A stretch of DNA of 64,000 bases from an uncultured Rhizobium sp. (GCA_945952415.1 CAMFIF010000013.1:1-64000); one strand, 5' to 3'; positions 7,868 to 16,501 are shown, counted from the first letter of the stretch. The notes: generated from the sequence alone by a model not told the origin. Program-made: numbers and translations.

Positions 7868-9238
7868 ATGAGGACGTTCTTTCGGGCGCTGTTTCTGCTG
7901 GTGCTGGCCGTGCTGGCGGGGCTTGGTACCTGGCTTTATGTGGCGCCACCGGCCCTTCTTGTCGTCGGCACCAGCTACAGCGCCAAGATTGTGTGCTCCA
8001 ACCGCTTCCTGGCGCATCGCGATGCGCAACAGGTGCTGAGCATCGATGTTCAGGCGCCGGGCCATCCGCTCCTCAAGTTCATCTCGGCCACGGTCGACGA
8101 GGAGCGCAAGACGGTGACCACCCATATTTTCGGCTTCTTCGCGGAGGCCGTTTCTGCCTATCGCGAGGGCCTGGGCTGCACGAACCTGCCGCATGGCTAT
8201 GATCTGGCGGCGCTTTCCGGTCTGCCGCAGGGGCCGCAGCCGCTGCCAAAGCCTTCCGATATTGCCTGGCCCGCGGGCGATGCGGCCATCCAGCCAGAGA
8301 CGGCGCGCAATGAACTCAGCCCCCTTCTCGCGGACAAGACGCTGCTCGGCCCCGGCATCCGCTCGGTCGTGGTGATCAAGGACGGCAAGCTGGTGGGTGA
8401 GACCTATGGCGAGGGCTTTACCCGCGAAACACCGCTGCTCGGCTGGTCGATGACGAAGACCGTCAATGCGGCCATTGCCGGCCGGCTGATGACGGAGGGC
8501 CGCCTTTCCTTCGACGACGCCAATCTTTTGCCGGAATGGGCTGGCGACAGCCGCAAGGAGATTAGGCTTCGCGACCTCATGGGCATGGAAAGCGGCCTGC
8601 GCTTCAACGAGGATTACGGCGATGTCAGCGACGTCACCCGCATGCTCTACCTGGAGCCGGACATGGCGGGCTTCGTGGCCAGCCAGCCGCTGGATGCCAA
8701 GCCCGGCACGGTCTTCAATTACTCGACCGGCACCAGCGTGCTGATCGCCCGGATCTGGATGAACCGCATCGGCGATTTCGGCGAGGCGACCGCCTATCCG
8801 CAGAAGGCGCTGTTCGGCCCGCTCGGCATGACCAGCGCGGTTCTCGAAACGGATGTGACCGGTACGCTGGTGGGCGGCTCCTATCTTTACGCGACGGCGC
8901 GGGACTGGGCCCGTTTCGGCCAGTTCCTGCTGCAGGACGGGGTGTGGGACGGTGTGCGTCTTCTCAGCGAAGACTATATGAAGGCGGTGCGCAGCCCCAG
9001 CCGCGCCTCGAAGGGGCTCTATACGGGTGCCCAGGCTTGGCTTGCCGGGCCGGACGACAAGCCAAGCTCCGCCTATGGCCTGCCTGAGGATACATTCTGG
9101 CTGCAGGGGCATGACGGGCAGACGATCGCCATCATTCCCTCAGAAAAGCTGGTTGTCCTGCGTATGGGGCTGACGCCGAGGAAGCTCGGCTGGGTGCCCC
9201 AGCCGCTGGTGAAGGCCATCGTCACCGCCCTGCACTGA
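7868..9238 (+). CDS. Serine hydrolase, class C beta-lactamase family
   Basis: A 456-residue protein with an N-terminal membrane anchor or signal (LFLLVLAVLAGLGTWLYV), an unassigned region of about 120 residues, and a beta-lactamase/transpeptidase-like fold. The serine motif SMTK (Ser194), NYSTG in the position of the second motif, and QGHDGQT as the HxG motif are visible. Relatives include 6-aminohexanoate-dimer hydrolases, esterases and DD-peptidases; the substrate is unknown. It begins 92 bp after the GGDEF-EAL gene on the same strand and could be co-transcribed. Two upstream Met codons lie near the ribosome site; the ATG at 7868 gives the best signal sequence. Confidence 0.85.
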   Translation: MRTFFRALFLLVLAVLAGLGTWLYVAPPALLVVGTSYSAKIVCSNRFLAHRDAQQVLSIDVQAPGHPLLKFISATVDEERKTVTTHIFGFFAEAVSAYREGLGCTNLPHGYDLAALSGLPQGPQPLPKPSDIAWPAGDAAIQPETARNELSPLLADKTLLGPGIRSVVVIKDGKLVGETYGEGFTRETPLLGWSMTKTVNAAIAGRLMTEGRLSFDDANLLPEWAGDSRKEIRLRDLMGMESGLRFNEDYGDVSDVTRMLYLEPDMAGFVASQPLDAKPGTVFNYSTGTSVLIARIWMNRIGDFGEATAYPQKALFGPLGMTSAVLETDVTGTLVGGSYLYATARDWARFGQFLLQDGVWDGVRLLSEDYMKAVRSPSRASKGLYTGAQAWLAGPDDKPSSAYGLPEDTFWLQGHDGQTIAIIPSEKLVVLRMGLTPRKLGWVPQPLVKAIVTALH

Positions 9239-9271
9239 ACGGGTGGCTTGCCCCTTCTTGCGACCAAAGAA

Positions 9272-9293
9272 AATGGGCCCTTTCGGGCCCATT
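9272..9293. terminator. Bidirectional hairpin between convergent genes
   Basis: AATGGGCCC (9272-9280), a TTTC loop and GGGCCCATT (9285-9293) form a perfect nine-base-pair stem between the serine hydrolase gene and the convergent transglycosylase gene. On the minus strand a T-rich stretch follows. Confidence 0.65.
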
Positions 9294-9321
9294 GCTGCAT
9301 CTCCAGACGAAGCGCGTAACT

Positions 9322-10461
9322 TTACTGGACCTGTGCCAGCAGGCCCTTGCGCTTGGCGTCGTAATAATAGCCGCGGGCGTAGAGACGCACGGCATTGTCG
9401 TGGTTGTTGTCGGCCACCATGAAAGCGCCGCGCAGATATTTCACCGCATATTTCAGATTGGTCTCGGCATCGAAAAGGCCGGAGGGAGAGCCCGTATAGC
9501 CCAGCGACTTCGCCGTATTGTAACGGATCTGCATCAGGCCGTAATTGCCGTGGCTGTAGGCATTCGGGTTATACATGCTCTCGCGGCGCACGACGCGGTG
9601 CACCAGAGCTTCCGGAACCTGATAGAGCGCGGCATATTTCTTGATGAGGCCCTGCAGCTTGCCGCTCGGCGCGAGGCTCGGCTCTTCGCTGATGGTCTTC
9701 GGCGCGCTGGTATCATAGGCATCGAGCGCCATCATCTCAGGCGTGTTGGCATAGGCTTCGAGGCCCATGGGCTTCACGTCGGGGCGCGGCGAGGGTATGG
9801 CCACGGAGGCAACGAGCGGATTGGGCATGCCCGGCTGCGGCTCTGCGCTCGCCAGACGTTCCTGAAGGAACTGCACGTCCTTGGACGCGGAACTTTGCGG
9901 CTGCGCTGCCGTTGAAGGCATGTCCGGCCCACCGGCGGTGGGAATGGAATTGGCGGCGGCGATGATGTCCGGGCGGGGCTGCGGTACGGCAACCACGGTC
10001 GGCGGCGCATAGGCGAGTTCCGTGCCGTCGGTCACGGCCGACTGGACAAGCGGATTGCCCGATGCCGCCGGATTGACCATGGCGACCTGAACGGCGCCGG
10101 GCTGGCCTGCGGTCGCCAGAGGCTGCGTGCCTGCGACGGTCTGGCCGGCCGGAAGGGCAGCATTGGGAAGAACCGGTGCCGGCTTCATGAGCGCCGCCAT
10201 CTGCGGATCGTTCGGATTGGGCGTCGGGAGCGGAATGCCGGCGGCAATGGCTGCGGCTTCGACGGTCGGTCCGCCCTGGGGCACGGTGCCGGGGGCGGCA
10301 TAGGCGGTTTCCGATGCCTGCGCGGGCATGGGAACCACCTTGCGGTTCTTGCCGTCGGCGAGCTTGTTATACTCGACGCTGGCGCAGCCGCTCAAGGTGG
10401 CTGAGAGCGCGGCCGCGAGGAGGAGAGAGCCCTTCGGACCGGCAAATCGGGTCGATGCCAT
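9322..10461 (-). CDS. Lipoprotein lytic transglycosylase (SLT domain)
   Basis: A 379-residue outer-membrane-type lipoprotein. The signal ends in ATLSGC (lipobox). A low-complexity region of about 230 residues rich in Pro, Ala and Gly follows, probably crossing the periplasm. The last about 110 residues hold an SLT domain: VPEALVHRVVRRESMYNPNA with the catalytic Glu, then YGLMQIRYNTAKSLGY, and NLKYAVKYLRGAF. It should cleave peptidoglycan glycan strands non-hydrolytically. A GAGGA site lies about ten bases before the ATG. The linker resembles those of rhizobial and Brucella SLT proteins; no secretion-system genes adjoin it. Confidence 0.88.
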   Translation of the reverse strand: MASTRFAGPKGSLLLAAALSATLSGCASVEYNKLADGKNRKVVPMPAQASETAYAAPGTVPQGGPTVEAAAIAAGIPLPTPNPNDPQMAALMKPAPVLPNAALPAGQTVAGTQPLATAGQPGAVQVAMVNPAASGNPLVQSAVTDGTELAYAPPTVVAVPQPRPDIIAAANSIPTAGGPDMPSTAAQPQSSASKDVQFLQERLASAEPQPGMPNPLVASVAIPSPRPDVKPMGLEAYANTPEMMALDAYDTSAPKTISEEPSLAPSGKLQGLIKKYAALYQVPEALVHRVVRRESMYNPNAYSHGNYGLMQIRYNTAKSLGYTGSPSGLFDAETNLKYAVKYLRGAFMVADNNHDNAVRLYARGYYYDAKRKGLLAQVQ

Positions 10462-10575
10462 GCAGTAATCGTCCTCGAATGGGGGCCTTGCATTGCTTAA
10501 CAGATCGCAAGCGCCCGTTTCAAAAGATGCTCCGTGTTAACCGATTTGTGATCCAGCCGCAAGCTGGAAGCCGGT

Positions 10576-11208
10576 TCAGGCGGCTTTGCGGCGATAGCTG
10601 ATACGCGTCTGGCCGTGCTGGTGCAGGGCTCCCATGCTGCTTTTCAGGGCTTTCCGGCGCTCGGGAATGAGGTTCAGAAAGGCATGGGCACGGGCGGGCA
10701 GAAGGGCGAAAAAGGCCGCCGAAAGCAGGCTGATTCCGGCAAAAATCGCCGCCGCGATGATCAGCTGCGGCAAGGGGCCGCGATCCGTATCGATGAATTG
10801 CGGCAGGACGGCCGCCACGAGCAGGCCGATCTTGGCATCGAATCCGCGCAGGGCCGTTTCGCGCACCACGCGGAACACGCCCCGGACGGGCAGGTTGTCA
10901 TTGGCGGCGAGCGGCCGATAGGCGAGGGAGGGAGCAAGGGCTCCCGCCGTCGCGAGCCAGAAGAGCACCGCAAGCCCCGCCCAGCGCCAGAGGATGACCA
11001 TGCCGGGCGAGAGGATGAGGAGGCCGAAGGCGGCGGCGAGCGGCAGGGCCGCGAGGGCGAGGCTCGACAGGATCCAGCCGAAGAGCGCGGCGCCCGCCGA
11101 GGCAAGATCCGCCCGGCTGAAGGCCGTCAGCTGCCGGGCCCGTTCGCCGGGCCAGGCAAGCACCAGAAGGGCGAAAAGGGAAAGCATCACAGCGGTCGCA
11201 GCGGTCAT
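10576..11208 (-). CDS. LysE/RhtB-like exporter family protein
   Basis: A 210-residue membrane protein with about five or six hydrophobic helices. The segment RGFDAKIGLLVAAVLPQFID matches the conserved middle helix region of LysE/RhtB exporters, which usually reads NPK followed by a hydrophobic stretch and PQF; here the Asn-Pro is replaced by Phe-Asp. The N terminus is less conserved than usual for the family. It lies 60 bp downstream of the phosphofructokinase gene on the same strand, so the two may share a transcript. The substrate is unknown. Confidence 0.65.
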   Translation of the reverse strand: MTAATAVMLSLFALLVLAWPGERARQLTAFSRADLASAGAALFGWILSSLALAALPLAAAFGLLILSPGMVILWRWAGLAVLFWLATAGALAPSLAYRPLAANDNLPVRGVFRVVRETALRGFDAKIGLLVAAVLPQFIDTDRGPLPQLIIAAAIFAGISLLSAAFFALLPARAHAFLNLIPERRKALKSSMGALHQHGQTRISYRRKAA

Positions 11209-11268
11209 GGTGGTCTTTCTCCTTTCCTCTCTTCGTTTCCGTTACCCGGGCCGGTAGGGCCCGGTCTC

Positions 11269-12480
11269 TCAGCCGGCCTTGAAGCTCTGGCCGACGTGGT
11301 TCATGAGTTCGCCGAACCAGGGCGTCGAAAGATCGAAATGCTTGCCGCCCTTGATGCGGGGGAATTCGATCGTCCTCAGCTTGCCGTTCTGTGCCTCGTC
11401 ATGTCCGGTCACGCCCGAAACCCGGTTGAGCGCGCTTTCCACGGCCAGATCCACCATGCTCTGGATCAGCCGCAGGTCGTCGCCATTGGCGGGTGCGGAG
11501 CGGGCATAGTAACCCGATTTCTGCACCATAGCACGTTCTGCACCGATCAGCGTGGCAAATTGCTTGGAGAACCAGTTGCCCACATTGATGGTATCGATCT
11601 TGACATGGCCGAAGGCGTCGCGCTTCACGGTTTCGCCGGCAGCTTCGCGCTCCGCGACGATGGCGTCAAGGCAGGCGCCTTCCGAAACGAAGACGGTGAC
11701 GAAGCCGGCCTTGTCCATGATCGCCTTCAGCCGGTCGGCTTCCTCCTGCAGGTTGAAGGCCAATTCGGGCAGATAGATGCCGTCGATGTTCTTCATCTGC
11801 GTGTTCATCATCAGGCCTTCGACATAGTCGTTGTGGCGCGTGCGCTCCACATAGGCCTTGGCGGTTGCGGCGGTGAGCCAGCCGCAATGGCGGCCCATGA
11901 CCTCGTGAACGACGAGGGTACGGGGTGCTGCGCTCTGCTCGTTGCTGACATGGTCGAAGAAGCCGGCGCCCACTTCGGCAGCGGTCCAGGCGCCGAGCGA
12001 CTGGCGGATCGGCACCACGTCATTGTCAACCGTCTTCGGCAGGCCGACCACGGTGAGATCATAGCCGTTCGCGCCGAGATAGGCGGCGAGATCGGCCGCG
12101 GTGGTGTTGGTGTCATCACCGCCGATCGTGTGGAGGATGGTCACGCCATCGGCAGCCAGCTGTTCGGCGGCGGCCTTCAGCGGGTTCACGCCTTCCTTGA
12201 CGAGGCCGCGCTTGGCGCAATCGGCGGCATTGGTCAGCTTCACGCGGCTGTTGCCTATGGGCGAGCCGCCATAGCGGTGGAGAAGATGGGCCTTTTCCCG
12301 CATGTCGCGGGTGATCGCGATGCGGTCGCCGAGCAGCAGTCCCTGGTAGCCGGAGCGATAGGCGACCAGCTCGATATCGGGAGCGATGTCGCTGTAGCGC
12401 TCGATCAGACCGCCGACCGCGGAAGAAAGGCAGGGGGCAAGACCCCCGGCGGTCAGCATTGCGACTTTCTGTTTGGCCAT
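11269..12480 (-). CDS. pfp: PPi-type 6-phosphofructokinase
   Basis: A 403-residue cytoplasmic enzyme interconverting fructose 6-phosphate and fructose 1,6-bisphosphate. Motifs: MLTAGGLAPCLSS at the N terminus, TIGGDDTNTTAADLA, LPKTVDNDVVP and EVMGRHCGWLTA. The Asp in GGDD, where ATP-dependent enzymes have Gly, and the Lys in PKT before DND are the residues that mark pyrophosphate-dependent enzymes, so the phosphate donor is inferred to be PPi. The ATG at 12480 has AAGGAGGA at ideal spacing; longer frames upstream lack support. Confidence 0.9.
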   Translation of the reverse strand: MAKQKVAMLTAGGLAPCLSSAVGGLIERYSDIAPDIELVAYRSGYQGLLLGDRIAITRDMREKAHLLHRYGGSPIGNSRVKLTNAADCAKRGLVKEGVNPLKAAAEQLAADGVTILHTIGGDDTNTTAADLAAYLGANGYDLTVVGLPKTVDNDVVPIRQSLGAWTAAEVGAGFFDHVSNEQSAAPRTLVVHEVMGRHCGWLTAATAKAYVERTRHNDYVEGLMMNTQMKNIDGIYLPELAFNLQEEADRLKAIMDKAGFVTVFVSEGACLDAIVAEREAAGETVKRDAFGHVKIDTINVGNWFSKQFATLIGAERAMVQKSGYYARSAPANGDDLRLIQSMVDLAVESALNRVSGVTGHDEAQNGKLRTIEFPRIKGGKHFDLSTPWFGELMNHVGQSFKAG

Positions 12481-12553
12481 TCGTCCTCCTTCAGGCCGCC
12501 CGCAACCTCCGGGCGCCTTCACCAAAATTCTGCCAGATGGATGCGCCAGGCTC

Positions 12554-12694
12554 TCACGTCTGTAAAGGCCGTTTCGCGTCCCGAAGCGCCTTTTCTTCCG
12601 CTCTTTCGTGCCACGCAAGCAGCTCTCGGGATATAATCGTTTTGAGCCGTGAAATGGTCGCGATGGCGTGTGGATAATGTCTCGTTTCTGTCAC
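12554..12694 (-). CDS. Possible 46-residue helical protein
   Basis: A GTG-initiated frame lies 73 bp upstream of pfp on the same strand: starting TETRHYPHAIATISRLKT and ending RDAKRPLQT. AGGA lies four to five bases before the GTG. The predicted product is charged and helical. Codon use is mixed, and no family is recognised, so this is a tentative gene. The rest of the 391-bp divergent region 12481-12871 holds the promoters of pfp and the TerB-DnaJ gene, which could not be pinned down. Confidence 0.35.
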   Translation of the reverse strand: MTETRHYPHAIATISRLKTIISRELLAWHERAEEKALRDAKRPLQT

Positions 12695-12871
12695 TATATC
12701 CTGTCCGATCTGCTGATAAAGCTGTGAAGAAAACAGGATGGCGCCGGCGGCGGGCAATCTGATAAGACGGAGCGGAAAGCGTGGATTCACCCCGTTGGCA
12801 AGCGGGGGCTTGCCAAGTAACGGGAAAATCGGTCAACCTTGAACAGACTGGCCGCACGAACGGATGGACCT

Positions 12872-13582
12872 ATGACGTTCTGGGAAAAATTGCTGGGCGC
12901 TGTGGCCGATACGGCCAGCAATGCCCTGTCAGCCGTTGTGGAGGCGATCCGCACCGTGTTCGAGGGCGACCCCGAGACGCGGCGCAAGGTGGCATTCTCC
13001 GTCGCCATCATCGCGCTTTCGGCCAAGATGGCCAAGGCGGATGGCATCGTGTCCGAGGCGGAGGTGGCGGCTTTCCGGCGAATCTTCGAATTTCCCCCCG
13101 AAGAGGAAAAGAATGTCGCCCGCCTCTACAATCTCGCGCGCCAGGACGTGGCGGGCTTCGAAGCCTATGCGGAGCGTCTGGCCGGCCTTTGCGCCACCTG
13201 CGCCGCCAATTGCCCTGTTCTGGAAGACGTGATCGACGGCCTTTTCCACATCGCCAAGGCGGACGGGCTCATTCATGAGTCGGAATATGCCTTCCTTGCC
13301 CGCGTCGCCGAGATCTTCGGAATCGGCGAGGAGCATTTTGCCCGCATCACCGCCCGCCATGTCTATGTGGAGGGCAAGGACCCTTACCGGGTTCTCGGCG
13401 TGTCGCCGAGCGACGATTTCGCCTCGATCCGCAAACACTATCGCGGCCTCGTCTCCGAGCATCATCCGGACCGGCTGATCGCGCGCGGGGTGCCGGCGGA
13501 ATTCCATGCCATCGCCAATGATCGCATGGCGCAGCTCAATGCCGCCTACCGGGCGATCGAGCGGGAACGCCGCGCCGCATGA
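12872..13582 (+). CDS. TerB-DnaJ (DjlA-like) protein
   Basis: A 236-residue protein. After an N-terminal segment (MTFWEKLLGAVADTASNAL) a TerB-like helical domain covers about residues 40-150, with two matching AKADG segments (KMAKADGIVSEAEVAAF and HIAKADGLIHESEYAF). A C-terminal J domain follows (DPYRVLGVSPSDDFASIRK and the HHPD motif), which would stimulate a DnaK-type chaperone. The architecture is that of DjlA, but no clear transmembrane helix is present. A TTG at 12839 is in frame; the ATG at 12872 is preferred. The stop overlaps the next gene by ATGA, indicating translational coupling to an amidase. Confidence 0.88.
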   Translation: MTFWEKLLGAVADTASNALSAVVEAIRTVFEGDPETRRKVAFSVAIIALSAKMAKADGIVSEAEVAAFRRIFEFPPEEEKNVARLYNLARQDVAGFEAYAERLAGLCATCAANCPVLEDVIDGLFHIAKADGLIHESEYAFLARVAEIFGIGEEHFARITARHVYVEGKDPYRVLGVSPSDDFASIRKHYRGLVSEHHPDRLIARGVPAEFHAIANDRMAQLNAAYRAIERERRAA

Positions 13583-14346
13583 GCCCCTTCATTCCCGATC
13601 ATGCCGGGGCGACGGTGCATCCGTCCCCCAATCACGGTCCGCGCGTCGGCAAGGGAGAGGCCGGCCCGGACATGATCATCCTCCACTATACAGGCATGCC
13701 GACCGAGGAGGGGGCTATCGACTGGCTCTGCCGGCCGGAAAGCGAGGTCTCCAGCCATTATGTGGTGCGGGAGAACGGCGAAATCCTGCAGCTGGTGCCG
13801 GAAAGCCGGCGGGCCTGGCATGCGGGCAAGAGCTTTTGGGCCGGCGAAACGGATATCAATTCGCGCTCCATCGGCATCGAGATCGCCAATCCCGGCCATC
13901 CCGGGGGCCTTCCGCCCTTTGCCGACCGGCAGATCGAGGCGCTGATCGAACTCTGTCGGGATTGTGTCGACCGATGGGCAATTCAACCGGAGAGGGTGCT
14001 TGCCCATTCGGATGTGGCACCCGTGCGCAAGGTCGATCCGGGCGAGCGCTTTCCGTGGGACCGGCTCTTCCGGGCGGGTGTCGGGCACTGGGTGGAACCG
14101 GCTCCGGTGACAGGCGGACGGTTCTTCCAGCGCGGCGATTGCGGGCCGCCGGTGGAAGCGCTGCAATCCATGCTTTCGCTCTATGGCTACCGCACGGAAA
14201 TCACGGGCGAATTTTCCGATGCCATGGCCGGTGACATCGAGGCTTTCCAGCGGCATTTTCGCCAGGAGCGGGTGGATGGCGTGGCCGATGCCTCGACCAT
14301 CGAGACGCTGCACCGGCTCCTGTCCGGCCTTTCCCGCTACGCCTGA
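13579..14346 (+). CDS. AmiD-like N-acetylmuramoyl-L-alanine amidase
   Basis: A 255-residue zinc amidase (Amidase_2 fold) with a C-terminal peptidoglycan-binding domain. It would cleave the bond between MurNAc and L-Ala of muropeptides or wall. Zinc ligands are visible in IILHYTGM and in LAHSDVAPVRKVDPG, and RRAWHAGKSFWAG is the family AWHAG segment. Residues about 185-250 form PG_binding_1 (GPPVEALQSMLSLYGY). There is no signal peptide or lipobox, unlike E. coli AmiD, so either it acts in the cytoplasm like AmpD or is exported without a classical signal. Its start overlaps the TerB-DnaJ stop. Confidence 0.9.
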   Translation: MSPFIPDHAGATVHPSPNHGPRVGKGEAGPDMIILHYTGMPTEEGAIDWLCRPESEVSSHYVVRENGEILQLVPESRRAWHAGKSFWAGETDINSRSIGIEIANPGHPGGLPPFADRQIEALIELCRDCVDRWAIQPERVLAHSDVAPVRKVDPGERFPWDRLFRAGVGHWVEPAPVTGGRFFQRGDCGPPVEALQSMLSLYGYRTEITGEFSDAMAGDIEAFQRHFRQERVDGVADASTIETLHRLLSGLSRYA

Positions 14347-14615
14347 ATCTGCGGGCCGCACAGGGTGGCCGTTCCGGCCGCCGGACGGGAAAAAGCGGGG
14401 CTGCCACGGTCTTTCCCTATTCTCTCCCCATTGCGCTGATTTAAATCCCGGCGTCATCGGAAGGCGGTGGACGGGGCCGGAGGCGGCCCTCTCACCCTTC
14501 CCGGATCAAAACCTGGTGGAACGGCGGCCGCGCGAGATGAAGCGGCCGGGCGGCGGGATCGGCGGCTCCCGCAGGGCTTTCAGTCCGTCCACCCGCATGG
14601 AGACTTATCGAATAG

Positions 14616-15149
14616 ATGATCAGACGGTTCCTCGCTGCTCAGGCAAGCATCGCTCTTCTTTTGTCCTCTCTCACGGCAGCCCAGGCGGGTGCCCTCGACC
14701 GGACCGAAACCGGTTCCATTCCGGCAAGCGCCCGCGCCGGGAAATCATCCGTTCCCGGCATCCGCCCGGAAACCACCAAGCCCTATGAGGCGATCATCGA
14801 TAGATATGCCGCGCTCAACGGGGTGGACGAGGAACTTGCCCATGCGGTTGTGAAGATCGAGAGCAACTACAATCCGCGCATGCGCGGTTCGGCGGGGGAG
14901 GTGGGTCTCATGCAGATCAAGCCCGCCACCGCCCGCATGATGGGCTATCGCGGCTCGGTAAAGGGGCTCTACGATCCCGAGACCAATATCCGTTTCGGCA
15001 TGAAATATCTCGCCATGGCCCAGACCCTTGGCGGCGGCGAAACCTGCAACACCATTCTCAAATACAATGCCGGCCATGCCGCCACCCGCATGAACCCGGT
15101 CTCGCGCCGTTATTGCGGCAAGGTAACGCTGCTTCTGGCCGAAAGCTGA
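14616..15149 (+). CDS. Small SLT-domain lytic transglycosylase
   Basis: A 177-residue periplasmic protein with a signal peptide (RRFLAAQASIALLLSSLTAAQAG) and a compact SLT domain: HAVVKIESNYNPRM (catalytic Glu), GEVGLMQIKPATARMMGY, NIRFGMKYLAMAQ and ILKYNAGH. Short SLT proteins of this size are common in Rhizobiales and act in wall turnover or local wall opening. The ribosome site is weak (GGAGA 11 bases before the ATG). The 269 bp before it show no other gene. Confidence 0.85.
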   Translation: MIRRFLAAQASIALLLSSLTAAQAGALDRTETGSIPASARAGKSSVPGIRPETTKPYEAIIDRYAALNGVDEELAHAVVKIESNYNPRMRGSAGEVGLMQIKPATARMMGYRGSVKGLYDPETNIRFGMKYLAMAQTLGGGETCNTILKYNAGHAATRMNPVSRRYCGKVTLLLAES

Positions 15150-15196
15150 AAAGAGAAACCGCTGGCCAAAGGCGGCTTTCCCCGCTAAGGACGCCG

Positions 15197-15624
15197 GGAC
15201 CAGTCGGCCGGGCAGCCGCGCTTCATCAATGCCGAAAGGCGATGGGGTGAGGAAAGTCCGGGCTCCACGGAAAAACGGTGCCGGATAACGTCCGGCGGGG
15301 GCGACCCCAGGGACAGTGCCACAGAAAACAGACCGCCCCGCCTTCCTTTTTCTCCTGCCGGAGGGAAAGGGTGGCGGGGCAAGGGTGAAAAGGTGGGGTA
15401 AGAGCCCACCGCGGACCTGGCAACAGGGACGGCATGGTAAACCCCACCGGGAGCAAGACCGAATAGGGATGACACGCGGCCGCGCAAGCGGCCCAGCCCG
15501 TTTTCCGGGGTCGTCATCCGGGTGGGTTGCGAGAGGCCATGCGCAAGCGTGGTCCCAGATGAATGGCTGCCACGTTCCGCGCAAGCGGGGCCATACAGAA
15601 CCCGGCTTACAGGCCGACTGGTCC
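15197..15624 (+). ncRNA. rnpB: RNase P RNA (type A)
   Basis: The catalytic RNA of RNase P, which matures the 5' ends of tRNAs. The ends are set by the P1 helix: GGACCAGTCGGCC (15197-15209) pairs perfectly with GGCCGACTGGTCC (15612-15624). The universally conserved GAGGAAAGTCCGGGCTCC core is at 15249-15266, and the second core ACAGAA is at 15595-15600. The 428-nt length fits alphaproteobacterial rnpB. Position just upstream of the dcw cluster is also seen in other Rhizobiales. Confidence 0.96.
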
Positions 15625-15671
15625 TTTTCCCTCCTGCATTATTCCGAACCTGCTGCGATTTTTCGGGTTTT

Positions 15672-15691
15672 CAGCCTAACAGGCTGTTTTT
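15672..15691 (+). terminator. rnpB terminator
   Basis: CAGCCT (15672-15677), loop AAC, AGGCTG (15681-15686), then TTTTT. It lies 48 bp after the P1 helix of RNase P RNA. Confidence 0.75.
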
Positions 15692-15769
15692 CAATGGAAA
15701 AAACTTTGTGCCTCCGTGCTTTCTAAAGCGCGGAAAAAGCGTCGCGACCCGCTCTAAAACCCTGATTTC

Positions 15770-15791
15770 CTAACCTTTCGTTAATCTTAAC
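15770..15791 (+). promoter_or_regulatory. CtrA-like box upstream of mraZ
   Basis: CTAA (15770-15773), seven bases, then TTAA (15781-15784) differs by one base from the alphaproteobacterial CtrA site TTAA-N7-TTAA; another TTAA follows at 15787-15790. CtrA control of division genes is known in Alphaproteobacteria. This is a weak, short match. Confidence 0.3.
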
Positions 15792-15836
15792 GGCTTATGA
15801 ATATACGATGCGTCCGGGGTCCATCCACGGCTCGCT

Positions 15837-15870
15837 CCCATTGACGCCCATGTGGTCCCATGGTATCCCA
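15837..15870 (+). promoter_or_regulatory. MraZ-box array, four repeats
   Basis: CCCA occurs at 15837-15840, 15847-15850, 15857-15860 and 15867-15870, exactly every 10 bp, so on the minus strand there are four TGGG units with six-base gaps. E. coli MraZ binds TGGGN units separated by five bases, which is the same 10-bp period. The array lies 177 bp before mraZ and probably mediates autorepression of the cluster. Nothing else is clear in 15692-16046. Confidence 0.75.
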
Positions 15871-16046
15871 AATGCACACACGCCAAGGGCTTCAAGAAGC
15901 CCATCCATCGTCCAAACGGTTGCAGTTCCCAGGCGGAACAACCGTCGGCCATGAGGCCAGCGGACGGGTGGCGTGCGTCTTGAATTTGGTGGTGCGGAAC
16001 GGGGCGCAAGGCACCGTTTCGCCAGGGGAAACGGCTGTACAGCGTC

Positions 16047-16487
16047 ATGAACCGCTTCCTGTCACACGCAACCAACCGGATCGATGCGAAGGGACGCGTT
16101 TCCGTTCCAGCGCCTTTCCGGTCCGTTCTGCAGGAGCGGCAAATACAGGAGCTGTACGGTTTTCAGGATTTCGTGTTTCCGGCGATCAGCATCGGGGGAC
16201 CCGAGCTGTTGGAGCGGATCGAGCGCCAGTTGGGCGGGCTCGACGGCTTCTCGGAGGAAGCGCACCAGATGTCCTTGCTGGTTCACGGCGGGGGTGTCTT
16301 CATGAAGCTCGATTCGGAAGGGCGGCTGATGGTGACGGATTTCATCCGTTCCTTCACCGGCATCACGACGGAAGTCACCTTCGTGGGACGAGCGGACTAT
16401 TTTCAGTTGTGGCAGCCGCAGGCATTTCTGAATGCCCAGCAGGCGGCCCGGCTGGCGCACCAGCGGCGGAGCGCGCCAGCCAACTAA
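16047..16487 (+). CDS. mraZ: Transcriptional regulator MraZ
   Basis: A 146-residue protein of two SpoVT/AbrB-like domains: [16 protein letters not shown] in the first half and [15 protein letters not shown] in the second. In E. coli MraZ forms a ring-like oligomer on DNA repeats and represses its own dcw operon. It heads the cluster here, and four matching DNA repeats lie upstream. Fourteen bases separate it from rsmH. Confidence 0.95.
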   Translation: MNRFLSHATNRIDAKGRVSVPAPFRSVLQERQIQELYGFQDFVFPAISIGGPELLERIERQLGGLDGFSEEAHQMSLLVHGGGVFMKLDSEGRLMVTDFIRSFTGITTEVTFVGRADYFQLWQPQAFLNAQQAARLAHQRRSAPAN

Positions 16488-16501
16488 AACGAGGGTACGC
16501 G

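Noticed and set aside
10615..12636. Open frame of 673 codons on the plus strand
   Set aside because: It mirrors the LysE-like and phosphofructokinase genes, which have clear motifs on the minus strand.
15197..15624. Protein-coding frames within the rnpB region
   Set aside because: The conserved RNase P cores and the perfect P1 helix explain the sequence.
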